Of a stretch of DNA of 64,000 nucleotides, positions 36,226 through 44,195 are shown in pieces. The number at the start of each line of letters is the position of its first letter. The first letter of the stretch is position 1. The position numbers and the translations under genes are program-made. The notes below the pieces were generated by a model. The model had not been told where the DNA came from. It was given only the letters and a program-made list of their open reading frames with translations, and made no database searches. The DNA is taken from assembly GCA_035477215.1 (NCBI GenBank), contig DATIKU010000048.1, positions 1 through 64,000 on the forward strand. The letters are read 5' to 3'. This DNA is from Spirochaetota bacterium (GTDB lineage Bacteria; Spirochaetota; UBA4802; UBA5368).

Positions 36226-37047
36226 TTATTTAACGATCGCTGCCGCCAGGTAACCGACCACCTGGTCCCTGCCGCCGGCGGTATCGCCCGAATTGGCGTA
36301 CTTGAGCACTTCCACGCGGGACGCTCCCATAAGGCTCCCCAGCTCCATGCCCGTCAGTACCGGCCCCTCTCCACACGCCTGGGACCTGTCGGCGCGGAGG
36401 GAACCGGACAGTTCGCCCGTGTTATAGCGCCTGAGCGTTTCGATGAAGACCCCGTCGATCCTCCTGGCCTCCTCGTACGGATGGTAATGCGAAAGGTCCG
36501 TGGAGATAACGACCACGAAACGTCTTTTTTCTCCCGCCAGGACTTCGGCCATCTCCGCGGCCAGCGAGCGGCAGACCGCAAGGTCCGTCGTCCCGACGAC
36601 GATCGGAACCAGGGTGAATTCGCCGAGCACGCGCTGGAGGAAAGGCACCTGCACCTCGAGCGAGTGCTCGCTGTCGTGCGCCTCGCGGATGAACGTAATG
36701 CGGGACTTCTTTACCAGTTCACCGCCTATCGCCTCGTCGATGGTCGCATCGCCGAGCGGGGTGGCATACAGGCCGGAGGGGATGACCGACGCGCCGTCGA
36801 AACGGGCGCGATGACAGGGCGCCAGCACCACCGCCACCTGCACGCCCAGGCCCTTCAGCAGATTATACGAATACGCCGCGACCGGCCCCGAATAAACGTA
36901 CCCGGCGTGCGGAACGATAAGCCCGAAAAGTTCACCCCCGATACCGACTTTGCCCGCATTTTTAAGATAGGTGTCTATATCGGTCGCGAGTTTCCCGGGG
37001 TTTGAAGGATAAAACGAACCTGCGACCGCCGGCTTCCTGTGCCACAT
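36226..37047 (-). CDS. MEMO-family protein (AmmeMemoRadiSam system protein B)
   Basis: The product is 273 residues. The start at 37047 gives WHRKPAVAGSFYPSNP, the conserved N-terminus, with GGGAGG upstream. Family residues are visible: a His in IVPHAGYVYSGP, another in LAPCHRARFDG, STDLSHYHPYEEA, and the Cys in ACGEGPVLTGM. MEMO is related to metal-dependent extradiol dioxygenases, and human MEMO1 has been reported to bind metal. The bacterial role is unclear. It is linked to the AMMECR1 gene. Confidence 0.9.
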   Translation of the reverse strand: MWHRKPAVAGSFYPSNPGKLATDIDTYLKNAGKVGIGGELFGLIVPHAGYVYSGPVAAYSYNLLKGLGVQVAVVLAPCHRARFDGASVIPSGLYATPLGDATIDEAIGGELVKKSRITFIREAHDSEHSLEVQVPFLQRVLGEFTLVPIVVGTTDLAVCRSLAAEMAEVLAGEKRRFVVVISTDLSHYHPYEEARRIDGVFIETLRRYNTGELSGSLRADRSQACGEGPVLTGMELGSLMGASRVEVLKYANSGDTAGGRDQVVGYLAAAIVK

Positions 37048-37121
37048 ATCAACCTCCCGGTTCGCGGAAAACGCCCTCAGGCCTGCGCAATCCCACGGGC
37101 CTCCGCGCGGGCGCATCCCCT

Positions 37122-37805
37122 TTACTGTCTTCGCGCGGCAAGTTCGAGCTCGACTTTCTCAAGAATTCCGGCAGCCAGCTCCTTCTTCGGCATGAGCGGA
37201 AAATCGATCCGTCCGCCGCCGCGCGTGAAAATGACGACGATATTGGTGTCCGCCGAAAAACCGGCCCCTTCCTTTGCGACATCGTTGAGGCAGATCATGT
37301 CCAGGTCCTTTTCCTTCAGCTTTGAGAGGGCATAGGCCTCCGCATTGTGCGTTTCAGCCGCGAACCCGACCACGAAGAGCCCCGCGAGCAACGGGTCGGC
37401 GGCCTTCCTCGACGCGACGGTTTTCAGTATATCGGGATTTTTGATTAGGTCTATCCTTAGCTCTTCCGATTGCTTCTTGATCTTGAGGGTCGCGCGCCCG
37501 GCGGGACGATAGTCGGCGGGCGCGGCCGCCATGATGAGCACCGCGCCGCCCGTAAGCTCGTTCATCACCGCGGCGAGGAGCTCTTCGGTGGACTCCACCC
37601 CTACGGTACGATACGGCCTGCCGGCCAGAAGTGACCGGTCCATGGGACCGTGGATGAACACCGTATCGCCCGACAGTGAATGTGCCGCGTCCGCGAGGGC
37701 CACTCCCATCTTGCCCGACGAGGCGTTCGATATATACCGCACCGGGTCGATCCACTCGCGCGTGGGACCGCCGGTAACGATGATCTTTCTATTCCTCAAG
37801 AACAT
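37122..37805 (-). CDS. coaB: Phosphopantothenate-cysteine ligase, stand-alone CoaB
   Basis: The product is 227 residues, the C-terminal half of the usual bacterial Dfp/CoaBC. It ligates cysteine to 4'-phosphopantothenate in coenzyme A synthesis. The start MFLRNRKIIVTGGPTREWID leads to the hallmark VRYISNASSGKMGVALAD, then AAAPADYRPAG, KIKK and FVVGFAAETHNAEAYA (in part), with a C-terminal LCLNDVAKEG-like segment (ICLNDVAKEGAGF). The gene starts inside the 3' end of coaC (17-base overlap) in a different frame. Bacteria usually have one fused protein, so this is either a true split or a one-base frameshift in a fused gene. Confidence 0.9.
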   Translation of the reverse strand: MFLRNRKIIVTGGPTREWIDPVRYISNASSGKMGVALADAAHSLSGDTVFIHGPMDRSLLAGRPYRTVGVESTEELLAAVMNELTGGAVLIMAAAPADYRPAGRATLKIKKQSEELRIDLIKNPDILKTVASRKAADPLLAGLFVVGFAAETHNAEAYALSKLKEKDLDMICLNDVAKEGAGFSADTNIVVIFTRGGGRIDFPLMPKKELAAGILEKVELELAARRQ

Positions 37806-38322
37806 CCATGGCAGCCCTGTAAATGGTCTCGACCTCGGCCAGCTTTCCGTATCCGAAATCGCCGCAGGCCACCGGACCCTCCGCGGGCTCGACGAAGCGC
37901 ACGCCCCACGATTTGAGCTTCTCCATGTTCGCCTGTACGGCACGGTGTCCCCACATATTGGGATTCATCGCCGGCGCGATCACGACCGGGCAGAGCACCG
38001 ACAGGAAGGTGGTGCTGAGAAGATCGTCGGCAATGCCGTTTGCGAATTTCCCCAGGATGCTGGCCGTAGCCGGCGCAACCACCATGAGCGCGGCATCGTC
38101 CTTGAGCTCGATATGGCCCATGGCGCGGCGCTCGCGGGCGAACGTTTCGGTATAGACCGGGTTTCCCGAGAGCGTCTCGAGCGTGAGCGGCGTGACCAGG
38201 TGGACGGCGTTTTCGGTAAGAACGCAGTGCACCGAATATCCCGCCTTGACGAAGAGGCGCGTGAGATCGCATGCCTTGTATGCGGCGATGGATGACGAGA
38301 TTCCGAGTATTATCTTCTTCAT
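37789..38322 (-). CDS. coaC: Phosphopantothenoylcysteine decarboxylase, stand-alone CoaC
   Basis: The product is 177 residues with bound FMN. It decarboxylates phosphopantothenoylcysteine in CoA synthesis. ILGISSSIAAYKACDLTR, HIELKDDAALMVVAPATAS, GIADDLLSTTFL, VIAPAMNPNMW and the catalytic cysteine in VACGDFGYG are all present. It ends MDVLEE just where the linker to CoaB would begin. Its start overlaps the mutL stop by 4 bases (38319-38322). Confidence 0.92.
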   Translation of the reverse strand: MKKIILGISSSIAAYKACDLTRLFVKAGYSVHCVLTENAVHLVTPLTLETLSGNPVYTETFARERRAMGHIELKDDAALMVVAPATASILGKFANGIADDLLSTTFLSVLCPVVIAPAMNPNMWGHRAVQANMEKLKSWGVRFVEPAEGPVACGDFGYGKLAEVETIYRAAMDVLEE

Positions 38323-40106
38323 GATCGTTTGAACAATTTCTCCATATCGGATCTGCCGAGCCTGTAGACGAACGGCCTTCCGTGCGGACAGCGTAGTTCA
38401 TACGCGCCGGAGAAGGTCTTCTGTATGATCAGATCAATCTCCTGCGCCAGGAGGCCGTCACCCGCCCTCCGCGCCGAATGGCAGGCGAGCCGCCGCGCAA
38501 CACGCTCCCTCACGCCCATCGTTTTACCTTCATCGCCCGTCAGCGACTCGACCAGGTCCGCGAAAAAACCGTCGATGTCGATCCCCGCGGCGAGCACCGG
38601 CACGGAGCGGACTATGACAGCATTTTCCGAAAATTCGTCCATGTCAAATCCTATTTCGGCGAGGAAGGAGGCATGTTCGCCGATGACGCCAAATTCCTCC
38701 AGCGAAAGCTCTATAACCTTCGGAAAGACCAGCGCCTGCGATTCGAACGATGATTCCTTTTTCATGAGCTCATCGTAGATGAAACGCTCGTGCGCGGCGT
38801 GAAAATCGACGATGCAGAGCGATTCGGCGTCCTCGCAGAGAATGTAGGTGTCGAAGACCACGCCGAGCGCGCGTACCGCGGTTTGCCCGCGAAGATCACG
38901 GTAGAGCGCAGCTCCCTCGTTTACGATGCTTCGCGCCGTCTCATTGTCCGCGCCCTCCGCCGGCCGGTCCGCTCCGAGGCGGCACGCATCAGCCGCTGTT
39001 TGGGACGTCCCGCCCTCCCGGAACTCGTCCGCGCCGAAGGGAAGGACCTCATCCCGTCCATACTCCGTTTCGCCGCCCGGGGCGGATTCGGTCCTCAACG
39101 CTCCCTCTCCGATCGCATGGGGCCGCTCTCCGAGCGCCTTGCGGCAGAGTGCCGTAATAAGGTTGTCGAAATACTTCTGGTCGAAAAACTTGATCTCACG
39201 CTTCGCCGGATGGATATTGACATCGATGAGTCCGGGGTCCACGTCGATGAACAGTATCGCCGCGGGAAGGCGCCCCTGCGCGGCGATGCCCTCGTAGGCG
39301 CGCGACAGGAGAAATCCCAGGTAGCGATACTCCACCGCTCGCCTGTTTACATAGAGCATTTGCATGGAGCGTGTCGATTTGAGAAACTCCGGCGTCGAAA
39401 GGAATCCTTCTATCGATACGCTGATATCGGACAGGCGGGCCGGCTGGAGCCGCTTCATCGTTTCGCTTCCATAAACCTGCGCAGCGCGCTCGGCGATGGA
39501 GGACGTTCGCTCCAGCCTGATGCCCGGCTTCCCTTCAGAAAGCAGGGCGAAGCGTATTTCGGGATGGGCGAGCGCCATTCGCAAAAAAATTGCGCGAATG
39601 TTCCGCATCTCGGTTGTCTTCGATTTCAGGAACTTTTTACGCGCCGGTGTATTGTAAAAAAGGTTTTCGACGATGATGGTGGTCCCCACCGGACCCGCAT
39701 AGTCGCGCATTTCGAGCGATCCCTCGCGATACGCCAGGCGGGCACCCTCTTCCCCGCCGGATGTCCTGGTATACATGGTTATGCGCGATATTTCCGCTAT
39801 GCTCGAAAGCGCCTCGCCGCGAAAACCGAAGGTGGCGATCCGCTCGATATCGCCGATCTCACGGATTTTACTGGTCGCGTGTTCCATGAGCGCGAGCGCC
39901 ACGTCGTCGCGGTGTATCCCCGAGCCGTTGTCGCGTACCACGATCTTTTTAAGTCCGCTGTCGTAAATCTCCACCTCGATCTCCGTGGAGGCTGCGTCGA
40001 TGGAGTTCTCCACGAGCTCCTTGACGACCGAAAAGGGCCCCTCCACCACTTCGCCGGCGGCGATCTTCTTTTTTACCGATTCTGGCAGTATCTGTATGCG
40101 GTTCAT
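38319..40106 (-). CDS. mutL: DNA mismatch repair protein MutL (endonuclease type)
   Basis: The product is 595 residues. The N-terminal GHKL ATPase (about 1-330) has VKELVENSIDAASTEIEVE (in part), VRDNGSGIHRDD and FGFRGEALSSIAEIS. The linker is short and charged. The C-terminal domain has FHAAHERFIYDEL (cf. DQHAxxExxxxE), ACHSARRAGD and CPHGRP, the zinc and nicking motifs of endonuclease-type MutL found in bacteria without MutH. It nicks the daughter strand after MutS recruits it; mutS lies 13 kb away. The second position of the nicking motif is Phe and not the usual Gln. coaC and coaB follow in one operon. Confidence 0.95.
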   Translation of the reverse strand: MNRIQILPESVKKKIAAGEVVEGPFSVVKELVENSIDAASTEIEVEIYDSGLKKIVVRDNGSGIHRDDVALALMEHATSKIREIGDIERIATFGFRGEALSSIAEISRITMYTRTSGGEEGARLAYREGSLEMRDYAGPVGTTIIVENLFYNTPARKKFLKSKTTEMRNIRAIFLRMALAHPEIRFALLSEGKPGIRLERTSSIAERAAQVYGSETMKRLQPARLSDISVSIEGFLSTPEFLKSTRSMQMLYVNRRAVEYRYLGFLLSRAYEGIAAQGRLPAAILFIDVDPGLIDVNIHPAKREIKFFDQKYFDNLITALCRKALGERPHAIGEGALRTESAPGGETEYGRDEVLPFGADEFREGGTSQTAADACRLGADRPAEGADNETARSIVNEGAALYRDLRGQTAVRALGVVFDTYILCEDAESLCIVDFHAAHERFIYDELMKKESSFESQALVFPKVIELSLEEFGVIGEHASFLAEIGFDMDEFSENAVIVRSVPVLAAGIDIDGFFADLVESLTGDEGKTMGVRERVARRLACHSARRAGDGLLAQEIDLIIQKTFSGAYELRCPHGRPFVYRLGRSDMEKLFKRS

Positions 40107-40178
40107 GGCCTGATTCGTTATTAAACGATTACTCCCGCGGCCACGCCGGCGTTCATGTTCGCCGCGGCGCGTCCCGCT

Positions 40179-40913
40179 CTACAGGCGCGCGGCGAGCCCG
40201 GGGAGCGTGGTGCCGACCGGTCCCTGGATGAAGACGTCGGTAATCGAATGAGTGAGGCCGGTCGATTCGAGGTTCATCTCGATGACCCGGCCGCCGTTGG
40301 ATTTAACGATATACGGTATGCTGCTTGCGGGGTAAACGACCGCCGAGGTGCCGATGACCAGTATTACGTCGGCCAGATTGGAAAGCCGTTCGGACTCGGC
40401 GAGCGCCCGCACGGGGATCGCCTCGCCGAAAAAAACGACACTCGGCTTGAGCACGGCCGAACAGTCGCAACAGGGCGGCACCCTGTCTTTAAGCTCGAAT
40501 TCGCCCGCGCCGTAGCTCCGGCCGCAGTTGAGGCAGTCGAGCCGGCCGGCGTTGCCGTGAAACTCTATGACGCTCTTGCTTCCCGCCGCCTGATGGAGGT
40601 TGTCGATGTTCTGAGTGATGACCGACCGGAGGATGTTCATCCTTTCGAGATCGGCAAGCGCCCTGTGCGCCGGGTTCGGTGAGGCGCTCGATGTGAGCTC
40701 GATGAGCTCGAATACCATCTTCCATATCTTCTCCGGATTTCGCCGGAACGCGTCTATATGCGCATATTCCAGGGGATCGTACTTCTCCCACAGTCCGCAG
40801 GCGCCGCGGAAATCCGGGATCCCGCTTTCCACCGATATCCCGGCCCCGGTGAGGCATATCACCGTCTTCGCGCCTCCTATGATCTCCGCCGCCTGCCGAT
40901 ATTGTTCTTCCAT
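40179..40913 (-). CDS. cobB: Sir2-family NAD-dependent protein deacylase
   Basis: The product is 244 residues. It removes acyl groups from lysines using NAD+. The NAD pocket TGAGISVESGIPDFRG, the QNIDNLHQAAGS loop, the catalytic His in EFHGNAGRLDCLNCG and the four zinc cysteines (CLNCG and CCDC) are all visible. The ATG at 40913 is preferred over an in-frame TTG at 40919. It stands apart from mutL by 72 bases, on the same strand. Whether it is a deacetylase or a desuccinylase cannot be decided by eye. Confidence 0.94.
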   Translation of the reverse strand: MEEQYRQAAEIIGGAKTVICLTGAGISVESGIPDFRGACGLWEKYDPLEYAHIDAFRRNPEKIWKMVFELIELTSSASPNPAHRALADLERMNILRSVITQNIDNLHQAAGSKSVIEFHGNAGRLDCLNCGRSYGAGEFELKDRVPPCCDCSAVLKPSVVFFGEAIPVRALAESERLSNLADVILVIGTSAVVYPASSIPYIVKSNGGRVIEMNLESTGLTHSITDVFIQGPVGTTLPGLAARL

Positions 40914-41166
40914 GCCCAACCCCGTTTACGATAAACGTGATGAAAATCCAGGGAATACCCGTTTCCCTCCGCCACAGGCGGGGGAAACCCGCCCTGCCTA
41001 TCCATCCAAAAACAACTCTGACTGCGTAGCATAGTAAACGGAGCGAAAGGGACCTTCGTCAAGAGAAAAATGTTTGCGTATTTTGGCGGGATGGTGAGTT
41101 TTGAAAGCCCCCGGATGCCGACATAAACGCATCGGGAAACGATTCAATTAAGGATGGCCGGGGCGT

Positions 41167-41508
41167 ATGGGAACTGGAGCTGAAGAGATTCGGGAAAAAA
41201 CCGACGAACTTGCGGAGCTCATCCGCCGCCATCCCCTTGCGGTCCGCCACGACCGGCTGCGCTCGGAAGTGAACGCCGAAGCGCCCTCTCGCGAACTTTT
41301 CGTGCGATTGATTCGGCTGGGCGCCATGATCGACCGTACGGCGAGAACGGGAAGCGCGGCCGAGATCCCGGCGGAGGAGAAGAAGGAGCTGGAAAAATCG
41401 CTCGAAGCGAACGGACTGGTCAGGTCGTATATCGAGGTACGCAGGGAGCTTGTCGCTTTGATCGTTGAGGTGATGGAAAAAATCCGCAATCCCGATGCGA
41501 CGACCTGA
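41167..41508 (+). CDS. Small helical protein, probably YlbF/YmcA-like
   Basis: The product is 113 residues, almost all predicted helix (EEIREKTDELAELIRRHPL and ELVALIVEVMEKIR). The length and the pattern of two long helices fit the YlbF/YmcA (Com_YlbF) family, whose Bacillus members bind RNase Y. I cannot confirm that, and no Y-complex partner is in the window. GGATGGCCGGGG precedes the start. It is a lone plus-strand gene between the sirtuin and the Cys-rich membrane peptide. Confidence 0.55.
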   Translation: MGTGAEEIREKTDELAELIRRHPLAVRHDRLRSEVNAEAPSRELFVRLIRLGAMIDRTARTGSAAEIPAEEKKELEKSLEANGLVRSYIEVRRELVALIVEVMEKIRNPDATT

Positions 41509-41555
41509 ACCGAACCGCGCCCCGGACCATGCGACTGCGGCCCGACCCCACTTAT

Positions 41556-41732
41556 TCAGCGCGCCTTTTCTTCGTCGCAATCGGGCGAATCGTCAACTCC
41601 CCGCCCGGCACAATCGGCCACGGGACAGCGGTCACACTCGCACTCGCGGCTGCCGGCAATCATCCTGCGCACCCGGATGATACCGTAGACGGCTGCGGCC
41701 AGGGTGATTATCAGAACCAGCGCCTCCTGCAT
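41556..41732 (-). CDS. Cys-rich small membrane peptide (FeoB-associated type)
   Basis: The product is 58 residues. One membrane helix (about 5-22, ALVLIITLAAAVYGIIRV) is followed by a basic turn and five cysteines (ECECDRCPVADC, later PDCDEE). The arrangement resembles FeoB-associated Cys-rich membrane proteins, but no feoA or feoB is present, so iron transport is not supported. The ATG at 41732 is set by GGAGG six bases before it. It could bind a metal or join disulfides at the membrane surface. Confidence 0.6.
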   Translation of the reverse strand: MQEALVLIITLAAAVYGIIRVRRMIAGSRECECDRCPVADCAGRGVDDSPDCDEEKAR

Positions 41733-41885
41733 CGCCAACCTCCGTAATCAAGCTACCATATTTCAGGGCCTGAAGCAAGGAATTCGATCTACCATTTTTT
41801 TATTTCCCGCCGAAAAAGTTTTAACTTTTCACCTCCGCCATTCGTTTTCACAGTAATACGTCATACAATTCGAAGGAGAACGACC

Positions 41886-42242
41886 ATGTTCAACTACACC
41901 GCCGCGACAATCGAGGGTAACGTCACCCACGATCCGGTCATGCGAACAACCAAGACCGGCAAGGCCATCTGCACGTTTTCGATCGCCATAAACCACTTCA
42001 CCTCGCCCGACACGCCGCCGAAGGTTTCGTACATCGACATCGAGACATGGGAGAAGGTCGCCGAAATGTGCGGCAAAAACATCTCCAAGGGTAAAAAGAT
42101 TATGGTGATCGGCACGCTCAAGCAGGACCGCTGGGAGGGCAAGGACGGTAAAACCCAGTCCAAAATCAAACTGGTGGGAAAGGAGATACGCTTCCTCGAC
42201 GTCAAGAAAAAGGAGGGCGGAGTCGCCGAGCGGGCGGTTTAA
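41886..42242 (+). CDS. ssb: Short single-stranded DNA-binding protein (OB-fold)
   Basis: The product is 118 residues, an OB-fold of SSB type: NYTAATIEGNVTHDPVMRTT, CTFSIAINHF, IDIETWEKVAEMCGKNISKG (in part) and KIMVIGTLKQDRWEGKDGK. The usual length is 150-180. The acidic C-terminal tip that recruits repair proteins (DDIPF-like) is absent; the protein ends VAERAV. It may be a second, specialised SSB. A clear ribosome binding site (GAAGGAGA) precedes the start, but no convincing promoter is seen. Confidence 0.85.
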   Translation: MFNYTAATIEGNVTHDPVMRTTKTGKAICTFSIAINHFTSPDTPPKVSYIDIETWEKVAEMCGKNISKGKKIMVIGTLKQDRWEGKDGKTQSKIKLVGKEIRFLDVKKKEGGVAERAV

Positions 42243-42352
42243 CGCTCCCCGGGACAGTGCACCATGTGACGTCCAGCCGAATTGTGTTTGCAAAGGGCGC
42301 CGCTATTGCCATACCTGCGATATAAATTAGCAATTCGCCGGGAGGTCCCTTG

Positions 42353-42466
42353 GTGTACGACGGTCCCATCTACGCGGTCAACCTGTTCGATATAGCCGAC
42401 AGGGAGGAGTACATGGCGAACTCGCGCCGCTCGGCGCGCAAGGTGGCGGCCCGCGCCCGTTGTTGA
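42353..42466 (+). pseudogene. Truncated remnant of a small dimeric alpha/beta-barrel (DUF1330-like) gene
   Basis: A GTG-started frame of 37 codons encodes VYDGPIYAVNLFDIADREEYM and then an Arg/Ala-rich tail ending in RARC. The first 25 residues have the alternating hydrophobic strand and helix entry of DUF1330/EthD-like small proteins, which are about 90-110 residues long. GGAGG stands ten bases before it. No continuation is found in any frame before the convergent next gene, so the rest has been lost. The family link is tentative. Confidence 0.4.
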
Positions 42467-42473
42467 AACAGGG

Positions 42474-43280
42474 TTAAGCGACGGGGAAATAGTCCGCGGC
42501 GACTTTTTTGAGCAGGGAGGGATGATCGGACATGACGGCGTCCGCACCGGTGTCGTAGAGACGGCGCATGGCCTCTTCTTCATTGATGGTCCATACGTGG
42601 ACGCGCAGGCCCTTTTTATGCGCCTGCTCAACGAAGGCATTGCTTACGACCCTGGAGGGACCGAAGAATTCCGGTATCTGGAGGGCGTCGGCCGGAAAAC
42701 TTTTTTTTAAATAAAGAAAGCCCGACCTGAACAGAAAATAATAGAACAGCGCCTCGGAAAGCGAAAACGATGTGGCCATTTCGGGAAATCTCTCCCTTAC
42801 GGGTCTGATGTTTGCGGCGTGCTCCGAGGCTGTCAGCACCCGGTGTTGGGCGGCGCATTTCTCTATGATCTTGCAGTAATACGGCACCTGGGCCGGGTTT
42901 TTGGCCTTGAGGTCGATATTGAACCGCTGTCCCGGAAATTCCTCGAGCAGCTCCTCGAGAGAGATCAGCGACAGCCCCTTGGCGCGAAAGGGAAAGCTTT
43001 TCCCCCCGTCGACAGAGAAGCCGTACCCCGCGTCGAATTTTTTAAGGTCCGCCAGCGTATAGTCCGCCACAAGGCCGCTGCCATCGCAGATCCGACCCAG
43101 CTCGCCGTCGTGAGCCACCACGAAACGGTTGTCTTTCGTAAAGTGCACGTCGGTCTCGACTGCGTCCACACCGATCTTTACCGCCTCCCTGAACGAGAGA
43201 AGCGTGTTCTCGGGATACCCTCCCGATGCGCCGCGATGGGCGAAAACCCTGGGTTCGGGAATGAAAAATTTCTTGCTCAT
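42474..43280 (-). CDS. glpQ: Glycerophosphodiester phosphodiesterase
   Basis: The product is 268 residues of the GDPD TIM barrel, cytoplasmic as no signal peptide is present. It hydrolyses glycerophosphodiesters to glycerol-3-phosphate and an alcohol. FAHRGASGGYPENTLLSFRE holds the first His and the metal-site Glu, IGVDAVETDVHFTKD the second acidic pair, and VVAHDGEL the second His. The C-terminal VHVWTINEEEAMRRLYDTGADAV (in part) closes the barrel. The start is fixed by family length. It may recycle phospholipid head groups; the cls gene is far away. Confidence 0.92.
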   Translation of the reverse strand: MSKKFFIPEPRVFAHRGASGGYPENTLLSFREAVKIGVDAVETDVHFTKDNRFVVAHDGELGRICDGSGLVADYTLADLKKFDAGYGFSVDGGKSFPFRAKGLSLISLEELLEEFPGQRFNIDLKAKNPAQVPYYCKIIEKCAAQHRVLTASEHAANIRPVRERFPEMATSFSLSEALFYYFLFRSGFLYLKKSFPADALQIPEFFGPSRVVSNAFVEQAHKKGLRVHVWTINEEEAMRRLYDTGADAVMSDHPSLLKKVAADYFPVA

Positions 43281-43463
43281 GGCCTGCCAACTCTCCGGCT
43301 ACGGAATCGGACGACAGCCGCGGCAATCCGGAAGCCGCTACACAACCCTGACGCGCCGGCCGTACCCGGCCGCTGAAGGATTTAAACCCGCATTTCCAGG
43401 GTATCGAACAAACTTATTGTAAAGCGGCTCAAAATCCCAATAGTCAAGAAAAATAAAATTTTA

Positions 43464-43492
43464 TTGATTTTAATTGCAGGACCGGTTATACT
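43464..43492 (+). promoter_or_regulatory. Strong candidate promoter of the unknown 181-residue gene
   Basis: TTGATT (43464-43469) and TATACT (43487-43492) are exactly 17 bases apart in an AT-rich stretch. The leader before the ATG at 43547 would be about 50 bases. Confidence 0.6.
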
Positions 43493-43546
43493 TAAGGTTG
43501 AATTTTGACGGCTGTCCGCATATCTTCAGCGTGAAGGAAGCCCATT

Positions 43547-44092
43547 ATGGCAAAAGCAACCTCCCTTCTTAAGGCGTACCTCGGCAATACCATACCGGCC
43601 AATGGCGGTTTTATCATCTCTTCGTTTTTTGACAACGATTCGGCATATACCATTTACGAGATCACCTCGTACGTAAACGTAAAGGATATATACAAAAGCC
43701 CGGATGGGCTGGTATTCAAAACCGACGGCAACAGAACGCACATCCTCGTCGAACCGGCCTCGTTTACCCAGCGATTCTCCGAACCGGTACACCGCGAGAA
43801 GGGCAAGTCCATACCCTACCGTTTCTCCGAGATGGAAGTGATAACCGGCAAGAAACAGGAAAAGATCATGGTTCCCATAGAACCGATCATGCTCTATTCT
43901 TCGTTCACCATTCTGGACACCGTGGGCGAGAATTTTTCGTTCGTGTTCCACCCGACCGAAGACGTCTACATGGCGATGAGGAAGTTCATAGCTGACACCA
44001 TGTACAATGACTGCAACCTCACCAAGGACGAATGCAAGCGCGCATCAGAGCTGGCGCTTTCCACCATCAAGAAGTTCACAATCTGGAAATGA
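43547..44092 (+). CDS. Unknown protein
   Basis: I do not recognise this 181-residue product. It has no signal peptide, membrane helix or catalytic motif. The first 130 residues alternate hydrophobic and polar residues (GGFIISSFFDNDSAYTIYEI in part; PIEPIMLYSSFTILDTVG), which suggests a beta-rich fold. The C-terminal part is helical with two cysteines (NDCNLTKDECKRASELALS). It has its own strong promoter and ribosome binding site (GAAGGAAG), so it is a real, regulated single gene between the GDPD gene and the CorC-like gene. No neighbour explains its role. Confidence 0.75.
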   Translation: MAKATSLLKAYLGNTIPANGGFIISSFFDNDSAYTIYEITSYVNVKDIYKSPDGLVFKTDGNRTHILVEPASFTQRFSEPVHREKGKSIPYRFSEMEVITGKKQEKIMVPIEPIMLYSSFTILDTVGENFSFVFHPTEDVYMAMRKFIADTMYNDCNLTKDECKRASELALSTIKKFTIWK

Positions 44093-44119
44093 CCGCCCGC
44101 CGGGGCGCCGATTATTTGA

Positions 44120-44150
44120 TTGACAGGGGCGGACCTCCGGATTGAATACT
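44120..44150 (+). promoter_or_regulatory. Candidate promoter of the CorC-like/recO operon
   Basis: A consensus TTGACA (44120-44125) is followed after 18-19 bases by GAATACT (44144-44150), about 50 bases upstream of the ATG at 44196. The spacing is slightly long. Confidence 0.4.
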
Positions 44151-44195
44151 ACCGGTGTGCCACGTAACACTCCTTTACAGGATGAACGATTGACA

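Noticed and set aside
38790-40124. 444-codon plus-strand open frame opposite mutL
   Set aside because: mutL on the minus strand carries full ATPase and endonuclease motifs; the opposite frame is an artefact of high GC content.
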